A stretch of DNA of 64,000 nucleotides from Scytonema sp. RU_4_4 (GCA_012031965.1 JAAUSC010000001.1:1-64000), one strand, 5' to 3'; shown: positions 24,928 through 34,365, counted from the first letter of the stretch. Numbers and translations are program-made. Notes: generated from the sequence alone by a model not told the origin.

Positions 24928-26196
24928 TTAAGAATAATCTACTCTTACCTCTGTGCTTCCTAAAAAATGCCCAACTAGATATAGCGAACCGCACAAAATC
25001 ACCAAATTATCTCTTGAAGCAAAAGCTGCCGAAAGGGCTGATAATAATTCTGGGTAAGTATGACAAAAACTCAATTCTGGGCAGATACTTTGAGCCAGTT
25101 CTGCTAGTTCCCCAGGATTTGCTGAACTATGATCTGGTACTGGCACTAAGTATAATTGGTCATTTGGTCGTAGTAAAACTTTGAATATCTCCCCATGCTC
25201 TTTTGTTGAGAGCATTCCCATCACCCAACTAACCGATTTAATATTTAACGTGTCCACATAATCTCTCAAGACTTGAGCAGCTGCTGGGTTATGAGCGCCA
25301 TCTAGCAACAATTTATGGTTTTTCCAAGTTGTCCATTGCATTCGCCCCAGCCATTTTGTATTTGCCATTCCTTGAATAATGGCTTCCTCAGAAATCTGCC
25401 AACCCTGCGCTTGTAGAATTTCTATAGCACGATTAGCCAAAGCTGAATTCGTTAACTGAATCTGTCCCTGTAGCGGTAGGGGATATTTAATGAGTTTTGA
25501 ATGATAAATTGTTTGATACTCTGCCCATCCTGAAGCAATTTGACGGGAAGGTTGAGGCGCAATCACAGGGCATTGCAATTCTAAAGCACGCGTGAGCACA
25601 ACTTCTTCTGCTTCCTTTGGTAATGGTCCCACAACCGCAGGACATCCAGGTTTAAGAATACCAGCTTTTTCTCTGGCAATCTCAGCAACAGTAGAACCGA
25701 GAACCTGCCAATGTTCACGACTAATGGAGGTGATAATGGTGACGAGAGGATTCGAGCAGACGTTTGTTGCATCCAAGCGTCCTCCTAATCCAACTTCTAC
25801 CACCGCCACATCTACTTTCTGCTGTGCAAAATATAACCAAGCTGCTGCGGTAATGACTTCAAATTGAGTTGGTGATTCTCCTGGGGTAATTGCTGCTTTC
25901 ACTTGCAGTAATAATTGGCAAAATTCCTCTGAGGAAATTGGCTGTTCGTTGAAGCAAATGCGTTCCGTCCAATCTACCAAATGAGGTGAAGTGTAGCGTC
26001 CAGTGCGATAACCTGCTTTGGTAAGGATAGAGCTGAGGTAAGCACAAACAGAACCTTTGCCATTAGTACCAGCAACATGAACAACTGGAACTTGATCATG
26101 AGGATTTCCAAGATTCGCTAGCAGCTTGACAATACGTTCTAATCCAAGGTGAACGCCAAAGTGTTGGAAGGGCTGAAGTAAGGAGTCGATATCCAC
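24928..26196 (-). CDS. folC: Bifunctional folylpolyglutamate synthase/dihydrofolate synthase
   Basis: 422 residues of the Mur-ligase superfamily. FolC adds glutamate to dihydropteroate and then to reduced folates. Motifs: P-loop VHVAGTNGKGSVCAYL (about 40-55), YTSPHLVDWTERI, the carbamylated-Lys region EVGLGGRLDATNV, and LLDGAHNPAAAQ in the C-terminal domain. The start is GTG at 26194-26196 (MDIDSLLQPFQHFGVHLG); no suitable ATG is nearby. It is a single-gene unit on the minus strand. Confidence 0.95.
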   Translation of the reverse strand: MDIDSLLQPFQHFGVHLGLERIVKLLANLGNPHDQVPVVHVAGTNGKGSVCAYLSSILTKAGYRTGRYTSPHLVDWTERICFNEQPISSEEFCQLLLQVKAAITPGESPTQFEVITAAAWLYFAQQKVDVAVVEVGLGGRLDATNVCSNPLVTIITSISREHWQVLGSTVAEIAREKAGILKPGCPAVVGPLPKEAEEVVLTRALELQCPVIAPQPSRQIASGWAEYQTIYHSKLIKYPLPLQGQIQLTNSALANRAIEILQAQGWQISEEAIIQGMANTKWLGRMQWTTWKNHKLLLDGAHNPAAAQVLRDYVDTLNIKSVSWVMGMLSTKEHGEIFKVLLRPNDQLYLVPVPDHSSANPGELAELAQSICPELSFCHTYPELLSALSAAFASRDNLVILCGSLYLVGHFLGSTEVRVDYS

Positions 26197-26275
26197 AAAA
26201 GGTCTTTAAATGTGTAGGGTAATGGGAAGAAGGTTTATAGTCCAATACAATGTCAATATCAACATACATAAATAA

Positions 26276-26309
26276 AACCGACTGTCCTTGTAAAGAGAAA
26301 CAGTCGGTT
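26276..26309 (-). terminator. Rho-independent terminator of psbY
   Basis: Perfect 10-bp arms aaccgactgt (26276-26285) and acagtcggtt (26300-26309). Read on the minus strand the stem is followed by a T-rich run (ttttatttat), as expected for a terminator 27 bases past the psbY stop. Confidence 0.8.
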
Positions 26310-26335
26310 GAGTGTTTTACGGTAATAATCAGATT

Positions 26336-26461
26336 TTAAGCTTCTCTATTCAAAAAGTTTTGTAATTGATTAAGAGCAGCAGCACCAATATTAAACACTG
26401 CCCAACCAGCAGCAATTAGGACTGGTGCTAAAACGATAACCAAACGTAGATCAAGATCCAT
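26336..26461 (-). CDS. psbY: Photosystem II protein Y (PsbY)
   Basis: A 41-residue protein from ATG 26459-26461: [20 protein letters not shown], then [21 protein letters not shown]. One membrane helix followed by NIGxAAxxQ matches cyanobacterial PsbY, a small subunit at the periphery of photosystem II near cytochrome b559. It is too short for usual ORF cut-offs. A terminator follows 27 bases after the stop, so it is a one-gene unit. Confidence 0.93.
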   Translation of the reverse strand: MDLDLRLVIVLAPVLIAAGWAVFNIGAAALNQLQNFLNREA

Positions 26462-26589
26462 CTTTACAACCCCTTTATTTATTTTATTGTCAATTTTTTC
26501 TCATTATTTATATTTAACTAAAGCAGTCAACTTTCCCAAACAATTCGTAAAAAATATTTACACTTTGAATCATCAGTCATTAATTATTA

Positions 26590-26650
26590 CCCCTAGTCCC
26601 CTAGTCCCCTAGTCCCCTAGTCCCCTAGTCCCCTAGTCCCCTAGTCCCCT
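26590..26650. repeat. 8-bp tandem repeat (CCCCTAGT)n
   Basis: About 7.6 perfect head-to-tail copies of cccctagt ending at the stop codon of the downstream minus-strand gene (TGA at 26650-26652). Such perfect copies indicate recent slippage. Confidence 0.92.
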
Positions 26651-27180
26651 CACTCCGGTATCCGGAACCCAATATCCGTACCCTTACCAGCATGAACCAA
26701 CGCTAACTTTTTGTAACGTTGGGCATGTTCAATCAATTCTGCTGCTTCATCTTCAGAAATTTGGCGGATAACTTTGCCAGGAACACCCACAACGAGGGAT
26801 AAGGGCGGTACATCTTTGGTGACAACTGCACCTGCACCAATAATACTACCAGTACCCACCCGTACCCCATCTAGAACAACTGCGCCAATTCCAATCAAGC
26901 TGCCGTGTTCAATGTAGGCGGAATGTACGACAGCACGATGTCCTACAGTCACATGATCTTCTAACACCGTGGGTAACCCAGGTTCACCGTGTAATATAGC
27001 TCCATCTTGAATGTTTGTACATTCACCAATTTCTATAGATTCCACATCTCCTCTCACAACAGCTCCGTACCATATACTGACCCCTGCTGCAATTTTGACT
27101 GAACCCATAACAATAGCATTCGCTGCAATGAAGGCAGCTTGAGAAATATCAGGAGAAGACCAGTAGGAAGCGATAGACAC
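26650..27180 (-). CDS. Gamma-carbonic-anhydrase-like hexapeptide-repeat protein
   Basis: 176 residues of left-handed beta-helix hexapeptide repeats (AIVMGSVKIAAGVSIWYGAV, VTVGHRAVVHSAYIEHGSLI, GIGAVVLDGV). Metal-binding His positions are visible in HGEPG, VGHRAVVH and related turns. This is the YrdA/CaiE/gamma-CA family that includes the CcmM N-terminal domain. Carbonic anhydrase activity is possible, but the catalytic Glu loop of true Cam is not obvious, so I call it gamma-CA-like. The start is GTG (27178-27180). The 8-bp tandem repeat touches its stop codon. Confidence 0.88.
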   Translation of the reverse strand: MSIASYWSSPDISQAAFIAANAIVMGSVKIAAGVSIWYGAVVRGDVESIEIGECTNIQDGAILHGEPGLPTVLEDHVTVGHRAVVHSAYIEHGSLIGIGAVVLDGVRVGTGSIIGAGAVVTKDVPPLSLVVGVPGKVIRQISEDEAAELIEHAQRYKKLALVHAGKGTDIGFRIPE

Positions 27181-27370
27181 GGTAGAATAGAGCTATGGTA
27201 CCCAAGAACACTGGAGGAACTCCAACCTTTGTAGGTTGCAAAACCAGGATATCACGGTGTAGAGCCTATAAGCTCTCGGCGGCAGTCAGTCAGTGTCCAA
27301 CGAGGTGGAGCAGAAGTGTAAAAGGAACCAACACTACTGGTGAAGACAAAAATATGTTTGTACGCACTTC

Positions 27371-27883
27371 ATGATGAATCCAGGCTTGCAGTACCCCATA
27401 TTCGGTCCAGAAATTCAGTGTCCCCACTGTCGTCAAACAATACCGGCTTTGACACTAACCGACACTTATTTATGTCCGCGTCACGGTGCATTTGAAGCGA
27501 ATCCCAAAAATGGGGAATTAATCCATCTACAGTCAGGGCGTCATTGGCGAAGATGGAATGGCGACTGGTATCGGCAACATACTCATCCCGATGGCATTCG
27601 GTTTGAAATTCATGAAGCACTAGATAAGCTTTATACCCAAGGCTATCGAGCAACACAGGTAGTTATTGCTAGACGCTATCAGGAATTGATGAGTGGGTAT
27701 CTAGAGCGTAGCACTCACTGGCGTTCTGGACAGTCCGAGGCGACTTCGGCGCGACTTTATGGTTTACCTGTGGAGTTTAGCCCTGAGCCTTCGGAAGATC
27801 CCCGTTGGGACGTGATTAATTTCGATTTGGAAAAAGAGCCTGGTGTACCAGTGCGCTATCCTTATTTCAGGTTATTTGAGTAG
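27371..27883 (+). CDS. Conserved cyanobacterial protein (TIGR02652-like)
   Basis: 170 residues with an N-terminal zinc-ribbon-like part (CPHCRQTIPAL and YLCPRHGAF), then HLQSGRHWRRWNGDWYRQHTHPDGIRFEIHEALDKLYTQGYR cut into conserved blocks, and a C-terminal GLPVEFSPEP and NFDLEKEPG. I recognise it as a family restricted to cyanobacteria (TIGR02652-like) of unknown function. Four Cys/His positions suggest metal binding. About 190 bases of hairpin-rich sequence lie upstream. Confidence 0.75.
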   Translation: MMNPGLQYPIFGPEIQCPHCRQTIPALTLTDTYLCPRHGAFEANPKNGELIHLQSGRHWRRWNGDWYRQHTHPDGIRFEIHEALDKLYTQGYRATQVVIARRYQELMSGYLERSTHWRSGQSEATSARLYGLPVEFSPEPSEDPRWDVINFDLEKEPGVPVRYPYFRLFE

Positions 27884-27885
27884 TT

Positions 27886-28046
27886 GTCAATTGTCATTTG
27901 TCCTTTGTCCTTTGTCTTTAATAGTTTGGCAAAGGATCCTATGGCTGACGCCACGCCTTACGGCTATCGGGTATGCTAGTCGCCGTGACAGAAGGAAACC
28001 TTCTTGCACCACTAGCTCACAAATGACAATTGACAAAGGACATAAA
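27886..28046. repeat. Heptamer repeats in inverted orientation (ttgtcat/atgacaa)
   Basis: Tandem gtcattt/gtccttt heptamers at 27886-27917 are mirrored at 28018-28046 (caaatgacaattgacaaagg), enclosing about 100 bases with a GC-rich palindrome (ggctgacgccacgcc). The two arms could pair into one long hairpin just ahead of the VOC gene. Confidence 0.75.
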
Positions 28047-28048
28047 AT

Positions 28049-28492
28049 ATGCATCACGCTTCTATCCGTACCGCGAATATTCATCTGGCGATCGCCTTCT
28101 ACGAACAGCTGGGGTTTACAGTCTGTGAGCGCTTCACAACAGGCTACACTCTTGCATGTTGGATGGAAGGACTCAACGGCAGAATTGAACTGATCCAAAT
28201 CCCTCAACCAAAAACTGCCCCAGATGCATTTGCAGATGAACACTACGTGGGGTACTACCATCTTTCATTCGATTTAACTGAAATAACACCAGATTTATCT
28301 AGCTGGTTAACAAATTTAAAAGAACGTTTTTTGGTGTTATCAAGAAGTAACCCTGACCTGCTACAACCACTGAAAATTCTTTTAGAACCGACACAGCAGC
28401 AGATAGGTCATCAAATTTATGAAGTAACTTTTATTGCAGATACTGATAATTTGCCCCTCGAATTCATCCGCTTATTAACAAAACTCTCCTAG
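28049..28492 (+). CDS. VOC-family (glyoxalase/dioxygenase-fold) protein
   Basis: 147 residues beginning MHHASIRTANIHLAIAFYEQLGF, the classic first beta-alpha-beta unit of the vicinal-oxygen-chelate fold with a metal-type His at position 2-3; a second unit starts near GYYHLSFDL. Metal ligands beyond His and the Glu in GRIELIQI cannot be fixed by eye. The enzymatic role is unknown: family members include glyoxalase I, ring-cleaving dioxygenases and resistance proteins. It is preceded by inverted heptamer repeats and followed by about 150 AT-rich bases. Confidence 0.85.
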   Translation: MHHASIRTANIHLAIAFYEQLGFTVCERFTTGYTLACWMEGLNGRIELIQIPQPKTAPDAFADEHYVGYYHLSFDLTEITPDLSSWLTNLKERFLVLSRSNPDLLQPLKILLEPTQQQIGHQIYEVTFIADTDNLPLEFIRLLTKLS

Positions 28493-28644
28493 TTGAATTT
28501 CTGATTTTTTATCTGTAGAATAATTTTTTCTTCTCTTTTTTGTCTGTCGTGTTGTCAAGATCACATACCGCTCAGAAAAACTAAATTATATTCAATCAAA
28601 TAAAAAAATACGTAATCTTCTTTACGGACAACGTAGTAAAATTC

Positions 28645-31497
28645 ATGTACGTGTTTACCAAAGTGCATCGATATCGTTTTCCTTTATTACTGTTAATTTT
28701 TTCGCTCATGACAGTGTTGTTCCTTGGAGATGACTTTTCTTATAGCCAGATAACAACCACTTCCTCATGGTCAAGTTCACATCAAATTATTGTTTCAAAA
28801 AAAACAGAGCCATATTCATTGACTGAAAATGTCCACAAGACAATGTTAGACAATGGTCTGACTGTCTTGACTAAAGAAATCCACTCCAGCCCAGTGGTGA
28901 CTGTCCAAGTCTGGTACAAGGTGGGTTCACGTAACGAAGAACCCGGATTGAATGGTATTGCCCACCAGTTAGAGCACATGATGTTTAAAGGGACCAAAAA
29001 TCGTCCAATTCAATTTGGGCGATTGTTAAGTGCTTTGGGCAGTAACTCAAATGCTTTCACGAGTTATGACCAAACGGCATACTACAATACAGCAGAGCGC
29101 GACAAGCTTATGGCTTTGCTGACGCTAGAAGCAGATAGAATGCAAAATGCTCGCATTGATGCTCTTGAACTCGCAAGCGAAAAGCGAGTTGTGATTTCCG
29201 AGTTGCAAGGTTACGAAAATAGTCCCGACTATCGCTTAAACAGTGCGGTCATGCGCTCGGCGTTTCCCAACCATACTTACGGGCTGCCTATTGGTGGTAC
29301 TAAAGCTGATGTACAAAAGTTTGATTTAGAGCAGGTGGAGAAATACTACCGTAATTTCTACACTCCTGACAATGCTGTTTTAGTGATTGTTGGGGATTTT
29401 CAAACTGAACCAACCCTCGAAGCAGTTGAAGAAATTTTTGGGAAAATACCTAAGAGTCAGGAGTCGGGAGTCAAGACGAGAGATCGCCGTGGGTTGGTTT
29501 CCCGACTTGGGGCGACTTCTGTTGAGGAGTCAGAACGCAGAAATCCTATAGTATTACGCGAACCAGGAGCAGGAGCGTTACTGCAAGCTGTCTATCCGTT
29601 ACCAGATGTGAATCACCCGGATGTACCAGCACTGGATTTGATGGATCGGATTTTAACAGACGGACGGAATTCTCGCCTTGAGCAAGCATTGGTAGAATCA
29701 GGTTTAGCAAGTGATGTTTCAGCAACTGCAGTTAACTTGATGGAATTAGGCTGGTATGAGTTGTTGGTGACAGCAGATCCTGATCAAGACTTGAAAAAAA
29801 TTGATTCAGTTGTAAAAAGTGCGATCGCCAAACTGACCAAAAAAGGAGTCACAACAGAAGAACTCAATCGAGCAAAGGTGAAGTTAGAAGCATCTTTTCT
29901 TTTGAGTAACCGTGATATGACAAATCTGGCATTGCAATTGGGTAATGATGAGACAATGAGTGGTGATTATCGCTATACAGACCGATACTTGACAGCCATT
30001 CGCCAAGTCACAGCGCAAGATGTGCAGCGTGTGGCAAAAAAATACCTCAAACAAGAAGCACGTACAGTGGGCTTTTTTAAGCCGACTCAAGTAACAGCAA
30101 AAGGGAATGATGGCAAGGTACACTCCAAACGTAACACAGAAAATTTTGCCTCTGGTGTATCTGTAACGACACAGGAAGTGAAAAAGTACTTACCTCCAGT
30201 AGATTTGGCTAGTGTTCCTACAAACCATACATTACCAGAGCAATTTACATTATCTAATGGTTTACGTATATTGCTTGTACCCGACACTAGCACCCCTACA
30301 GTAACGCTTTCTGGCTACGTCAAAGCTGGTAAAGAATTTGAACCAGAAGATAAAGCTGGAGTTGCGTCTCTTGTCGCCGAGAACTTAATGAATGGTACCA
30401 AAACAAAGGATGCTTTGAGTGTTGCTAAAACTTTAGAAGACCGAGGAGCAAGCCTTGAGTTTGAAACATACCGAGAAGGTGTGCGAATAGAAGGTGATAG
30501 CTTGGCAGCTGACTTACCCATTCTGATTCAGACTTTAGCAGACGTGATCAAAAATGCTAATTTTCCAACAAAAGATTTAAAACTGAGTATTCAACAAGCA
30601 TTAACTGCCCTAAAACAAGAATTAGATGACCCTTCAGATGTCGCACAAAGAACATTTGTACAATCAATTTATCCGAAAAAACACCCCTTACATGTCTTTC
30701 CTACAGAGCAAAGTTTACGACGGATTAGCCGTAAGGATGTGATTGAATTTAGGACAAAACATTATCGTCCCGACACGACAGTGCTAGCACTAGTCGGAGA
30801 TTTTGTTCCGGCTGAAGTCCAAGCACTCATAAAAACCGAATTTGGTAAATGGAAAGCAAATGGCTCAGCACCAACATTAAAGTATCCAGCAGTCTCTTTG
30901 CCAGAAAAAGTTATCAGCGTTAACCCAGTACTTCCGGGTAAAGCTCAAGCGATTACCTATATGGGTAACACAGGTATTAACCGCAAAGACCCCCGCTTTT
31001 ACGCCGCTTTGGTGTTGAATCAGATTTTAGGTGGTGATACTCTATCAAGTAGGCTTGGGGCCCAAGTGCGCGATCGCCAAGGACTAACCTACGGAATTTA
31101 TAGCAATTTCCTTGCTGGCAAAAATTCTGGAACATTCATGATTGAGATGCAAACCAGTCCAGAAGATACCCGTCAGGCGATCGCCAGTACCCGCGAATTA
31201 CTCAGGGAAATCCATCAAAAAGGTGTCACTGAACTAGAAGTAGAGACAGCCAAACACATCTTGATCAGCAACTACATCGTATCCCTTGCAGATCCAGAGG
31301 AATTAATCGAAAAAATCCTGATGAATGAGGTATATGGGCTCTCTCAAGAAGAACTGCGCGGTTTTACTGAAAAAATTCAAGCAGTTAACTTTGAACAAGT
31401 GAATCAAGCAGCTCGTGAGTTACTCTATCCAGATAAAATTGTTGTAGTGACGGCTGGACCTCCTGTACTTGCGGAGCAAGGTCGCATAAATCAATAA
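28645..31497 (+). CDS. M16-family zinc metallopeptidase, two-domain (pitrilysin type)
   Basis: 950 residues. An N-terminal hydrophobic segment (about 12-30) suggests export or membrane anchoring. The first M16 unit holds the inverted zinc motif HQLEHMMF (HxxEH) with the distal Glu about 76 residues on (ELQGYENSP region). The second half (from about 520, HTLPEQFTLSNGLRILLVPD) repeats the fold without HxxEH, as is normal: one active and one structural half form the clamshell. The C-terminal RLGAQVRDRQGLTYGIYS has the R/Y pair that helps substrate binding. It probably degrades peptides in the periplasm. It stands alone on the plus strand. Confidence 0.92.
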   Translation: MYVFTKVHRYRFPLLLLIFSLMTVLFLGDDFSYSQITTTSSWSSSHQIIVSKKTEPYSLTENVHKTMLDNGLTVLTKEIHSSPVVTVQVWYKVGSRNEEPGLNGIAHQLEHMMFKGTKNRPIQFGRLLSALGSNSNAFTSYDQTAYYNTAERDKLMALLTLEADRMQNARIDALELASEKRVVISELQGYENSPDYRLNSAVMRSAFPNHTYGLPIGGTKADVQKFDLEQVEKYYRNFYTPDNAVLVIVGDFQTEPTLEAVEEIFGKIPKSQESGVKTRDRRGLVSRLGATSVEESERRNPIVLREPGAGALLQAVYPLPDVNHPDVPALDLMDRILTDGRNSRLEQALVESGLASDVSATAVNLMELGWYELLVTADPDQDLKKIDSVVKSAIAKLTKKGVTTEELNRAKVKLEASFLLSNRDMTNLALQLGNDETMSGDYRYTDRYLTAIRQVTAQDVQRVAKKYLKQEARTVGFFKPTQVTAKGNDGKVHSKRNTENFASGVSVTTQEVKKYLPPVDLASVPTNHTLPEQFTLSNGLRILLVPDTSTPTVTLSGYVKAGKEFEPEDKAGVASLVAENLMNGTKTKDALSVAKTLEDRGASLEFETYREGVRIEGDSLAADLPILIQTLADVIKNANFPTKDLKLSIQQALTALKQELDDPSDVAQRTFVQSIYPKKHPLHVFPTEQSLRRISRKDVIEFRTKHYRPDTTVLALVGDFVPAEVQALIKTEFGKWKANGSAPTLKYPAVSLPEKVISVNPVLPGKAQAITYMGNTGINRKDPRFYAALVLNQILGGDTLSSRLGAQVRDRQGLTYGIYSNFLAGKNSGTFMIEMQTSPEDTRQAIASTRELLREIHQKGVTELEVETAKHILISNYIVSLADPEELIEKILMNEVYGLSQEELRGFTEKIQAVNFEQVNQAARELLYPDKIVVVTAGPPVLAEQGRINQ

Positions 31498-31577
31498 CCT
31501 CTCGTCATGAGTCATGATTGATGAGTCATGACTCGTACTGTCAAAATTTTTTCAAGTTTTTTCATATGATGTCCTTT

Positions 31578-32201
31578 ATGAAAAAAGTTCATACCAAGTT
31601 GCAGTCAAACATGGTATTACGTCATTGCGACTGGAACGAAGTGGAAGGAAGCAATCTCATCAACCCTGAACTACTACAACAGAACGCAAATTGGTATCAG
31701 AAACTTTTATACCAATTTGCTATCAAAAATTTTCCCTCTGCAGCATTTCCTATATTCCCTATCTCCCTGTTTTTCATCCTATTGCTGTGTACTTTCGTAT
31801 TGAATAGTACCCCCGCAGTCGCAGCAAATGTCTCTGATGGCATTCTCAAGCAAGCTGCTACAGAAATGACAGTGAGCTTAGGTAATTCCGCTAACGAACT
31901 AAAATTTGAACCAAATAACCTGAAATTCGACTCTGGTAAACGCTATAACCTCAAACTGACCAATCCCAGTGCCCAAAAGCACTATTTCACCGCTAAAGAT
32001 TTTGCCGATGCGATCTGGACACAGAAAATCGAAGCAGGCAAAGTGGAAGTTAAAGGAGCCATCCACGAAGTAGAACTAAAACCAGGCGCTGAGGCAGAAT
32101 GGGTCTTTGTACCCCTAAAGCCAGGAAAATATAGTCTGCATTGTTCAATAGCAGGACACACAGAAGCGGGTATGACTGGAGAAATTGTAATTAGCAATTA
32201 A
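31578..32201 (+). CDS. Cupredoxin-domain secreted protein with repeat-derived N-terminal segment
   Basis: 207 residues from ATG 31578 (31566 is an alternative). The C-terminal half is a plastocyanin-like cupredoxin with type-1 copper ligands: His in KHYFTAKDF and Cys-His-Met in LHCSIAGHTEAGM. A signal peptide core (FPISLFFILLLCTFVLNSTPAVAA) precedes it, but about 50 residues lie upstream of that core, and VLRHCDWNEVEGSNLI within them is the translation of an interspersed repeat (31619-31661). The native protein therefore probably began nearer the signal core, or carries a long repeat-derived leader. It may accept or donate electrons, or bind copper, in the periplasm. Confidence 0.82.
   Translation: MKKVHTKLQSNMVLRHCDWNEVEGSNLINPELLQQNANWYQKLLYQFAIKNFPSAAFPIFPISLFFILLLCTFVLNSTPAVAANVSDGILKQAATEMTVSLGNSANELKFEPNNLKFDSGKRYNLKLTNPSAQKHYFTAKDFADAIWTQKIEAGKVEVKGAIHEVELKPGAEAEWVFVPLKPGKYSLHCSIAGHTEAGMTGEIVISN
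31619..31661. repeat. Interspersed 'gtcattgcga...gaagcaatctcatca' repeat, copy 2, inside the cupredoxin frame
   Basis: Same core as 24743-24785 with a few changes. It stays in frame with the cupredoxin gene and encodes about 14 residues upstream of the signal-peptide core. Confidence 0.75.
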
Positions 32202-32544
32202 CAATTCAAAAATCAAGTTTTTTAGCAAATATTGACAATGAGCTAGGCTGCAAACAGAATTTATTGCCACTAAGCAGATAGACAGAATTATAAATATAAT
32301 GAAACATATCAGTCGGGTGGGCGTTGCCTAAAACTGTTTGTCTATAAAGGTTACAAGCTTTTGATAGCAATGCCCACCTGAGGTTTAGTTCTGTCCACCC
32401 ACTTAGCGTGCAATTTCAAAGAACAGCTTCTGGCAAAAATAAGTTACCTTAGATATAGGTATTGTTTCTTAACAACGTTGTTAAAAGAAGTCTTGACCAC
32501 AACAGACAAGGGCACAAATAGTTATTAATTGTGATTAATTTCCC
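32202..32544. other. Intergenic region with a long inverted repeat
   Basis: 343 bases between the cupredoxin and map genes. It contains gtgggcgttgcc (about 32317) and the facing gcaatgcccacc (about 32369), a hairpin whose core resembles the interior of the miniature element at 38911-39101 (gtgggcagtgcc). The map promoter presumably lies in the AT-rich last 100 bases. Confidence 0.55.
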
Positions 32545-33375
32545 ATGAACATTCTCAGTAACCTGCTTTCTCAACCAGCTCAGAACAAAAATCAAAAAAG
32601 ACAACGCAGAGGAATTGAAATTAAATCGCCGCGTGAAATAGATATTATGCGGCAATCAGCAAAAATAGTAGCAACTGTGCTAAAAGAAATTACTGAGCTG
32701 GTTAAGCCAGGTATGACCACAGCTGACTTGGATGCTCATGCGGAAAAACGCATCCGGGAAATGGGTGCAACACCAAGTTTTAAGGGATATCACGGCTTCC
32801 CTGCTTCTATCTGCTCTAGCATCAACAATGAAGTTGTACATGGCATCCCTAGTGCAAAAAAAGTCATTCGCACTGGAGATGTCTTAAAAGTTGATACTGG
32901 CGCATATTACCAAGGCTATCATGGTGACTCTTGCATCACAATTGCTGTTGGCGAAGTCACTCCAGAAGCCGCCAGACTCATTCGTGTGGCAGAAGAAGCT
33001 CTTTTTAAAGGCATTGCACAGGTGAAAGCAGGAAACTATCTGATGGATATTGCTGGGGCAATAGAAGATCATGTGAAAGCAAATAGCTTTACTGTAGTAG
33101 AAGACTTTACTGGACACGGTGTTGGTCGTAACCTGCATGAAGAACCCTCGGTTTTTAACTTCCGCACCCGTGAAATGCCTAATGTCAAACTGCGTGCAGG
33201 GATGACGCTGGCAATAGAGCCAATTTTGAATGCTGGTTCCAAATATACACGGACCTTATCTGATCGTTGGACTGCTGTGACGGTAGATAATTCTCTATCC
33301 GCTCAATTTGAGCATACTGTGTTGGTGACAGAGAGTGGATACGAAATTTTGACTGATCGTACAAAGCTTTGTTGA
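32545..33375 (+). CDS. map: Methionine aminopeptidase, type I
   Basis: 276 residues. MetAP removes the initiator Met from nascent proteins. The five metal ligands are visible: Asp in KVDTGAYY, Asp in HGDSCIT, His in [10 protein letters not shown], Glu in AIEPILN and Glu in QFEHTVLV; the catalytic His lies in FKGYHGFP. The first 25 residues ([20 protein letters not shown]) form a basic extension found in several cyanobacterial paralogues. Cyanobacteria often have two to three map genes, so this may be one of several. Confidence 0.93.
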   Translation: MNILSNLLSQPAQNKNQKRQRRGIEIKSPREIDIMRQSAKIVATVLKEITELVKPGMTTADLDAHAEKRIREMGATPSFKGYHGFPASICSSINNEVVHGIPSAKKVIRTGDVLKVDTGAYYQGYHGDSCITIAVGEVTPEAARLIRVAEEALFKGIAQVKAGNYLMDIAGAIEDHVKANSFTVVEDFTGHGVGRNLHEEPSVFNFRTREMPNVKLRAGMTLAIEPILNAGSKYTRTLSDRWTAVTVDNSLSAQFEHTVLVTESGYEILTDRTKLC

Positions 33376-33475
33376 CACTCCGTTAACCTAAGCATGGGAC
33401 TTACGCATCAAGAGAAAGCTGGCGATCGCCGTAAATGGCATTCATTTTGTGCCCGAAAAGTCAAGAATGTCAAGT

Positions 33476-34210
33476 TTAAACTTTTAGGCTGGAACAAGTG
33501 AAATCTGATGTGCATAGAGATTTCCAGAAGTCGAGAATTTGTTCTGCGACAAGTTCAGACTTGAAGAAGTGGAAAAAATGCCGTCCTTGGGGACATTCCC
33601 ATAGGCGATCGCCTTCCTTCAAACACGGTTGCCATCCTTGCAGGGCATTGGGTTCGACAATGACATCATCTCTGCTACCACACACCATTAAGGGCACAGG
33701 GACTGGACTTGGGGGCAGACTCAGTTGTTTAAGCAGCGAGTGAGGTGAGAGTGAGCAATCTAAGTCTTGCTCCAGGATTCTTGTCAGACGCTTGATGGTA
33801 CATTCATTTTGATAGCCAAACAGATTATACACAAAAGTGGTAAGAGTTTTTTGGCGACTTAACAAAAATGGGTAATGAGTATAGTAGTGAGCTTGCCAGT
33901 CAATGGCTGCATCAACACCCACAGCTAACAGAATCAGAGACTTGACTTTTTCTGGATATCGACGGGCATAGAGAAGCCCTAGTAATCCTCCCGTGCTGTG
34001 ACCAATAATATGAACAGGTCTGGTGATGGATTTGAGATAGTCATGCAGTAGTTCAACAGCAACATCTAGGGAACTTGGCTCATCCTCAGTTTGGCAATAT
34101 TCCCAAATGGCAATGATCACTTCGTGTGATAGGTAACGTAGTAGCGGTTGAGCAAAACATTGCAAACTAGAGCTTGTATTCAACCAAATGACATCTGGTA
34201 GTTTAGACAT
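33476..34210 (-). CDS. Alpha/beta-hydrolase
   Basis: 244 residues from ATG 34208-34210 (MSKLPDVIWLNTSSSLQCF); a TTG at 34225 would add five. The nucleophile elbow GHSTGGLLGLLYARRYPEKV is clear (Ser about residue 97), followed by the acid in VCGSRDDVIV and the His in CPQGRHFFHFFKS. This is an ordinary lipase/esterase-like fold of unknown substrate. It lies between map (convergent) and isiB on the minus strand. A solitary terminal repeat of miniature family A (gggacttacgcatc) sits just past its 3' side at 33393-33407. Confidence 0.88.
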   Translation of the reverse strand: MSKLPDVIWLNTSSSLQCFAQPLLRYLSHEVIIAIWEYCQTEDEPSSLDVAVELLHDYLKSITRPVHIIGHSTGGLLGLLYARRYPEKVKSLILLAVGVDAAIDWQAHYYTHYPFLLSRQKTLTTFVYNLFGYQNECTIKRLTRILEQDLDCSLSPHSLLKQLSLPPSPVPVPLMVCGSRDDVIVEPNALQGWQPCLKEGDRLWECPQGRHFFHFFKSELVAEQILDFWKSLCTSDFTCSSLKV

Positions 34211-34269
34211 AAAATTTACCTGCAAGTAATTGGAGTTGTAAAATTTTCGTTAAGACTGTTAATAGCTAA

Positions 34270-34365
34270 TATAGCGGTTCTCATCCGGATGAAGTACACA
34301 TTCATCTGCGTCGAGGGTGCGGTTCCTTAACTCTTTGATGTATTGCACCCAATTGAAATAGCTAT
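34270..34365. mobile_element. Miniature element, family B, degraded copy
   Basis: About 96 bp closely related to 53013-53110 (shared atagcggttctcat, ggatgaagtac, ggttccttaactctttgatg and tattgcac). The left end is intact; the right end (aaatagctata) has drifted from the expected AGAACCGCTATA. Confidence 0.7.

Noticed and set aside
27887-28261. 124-codon minus-strand ORF
   Set aside because: It overlaps heptamer repeats and the start of the VOC gene; an antisense shadow.
33393-33407. Third full family A element
   Set aside because: Only one end (gggacttacgcatc) is seen and no facing partner within several hundred bases.
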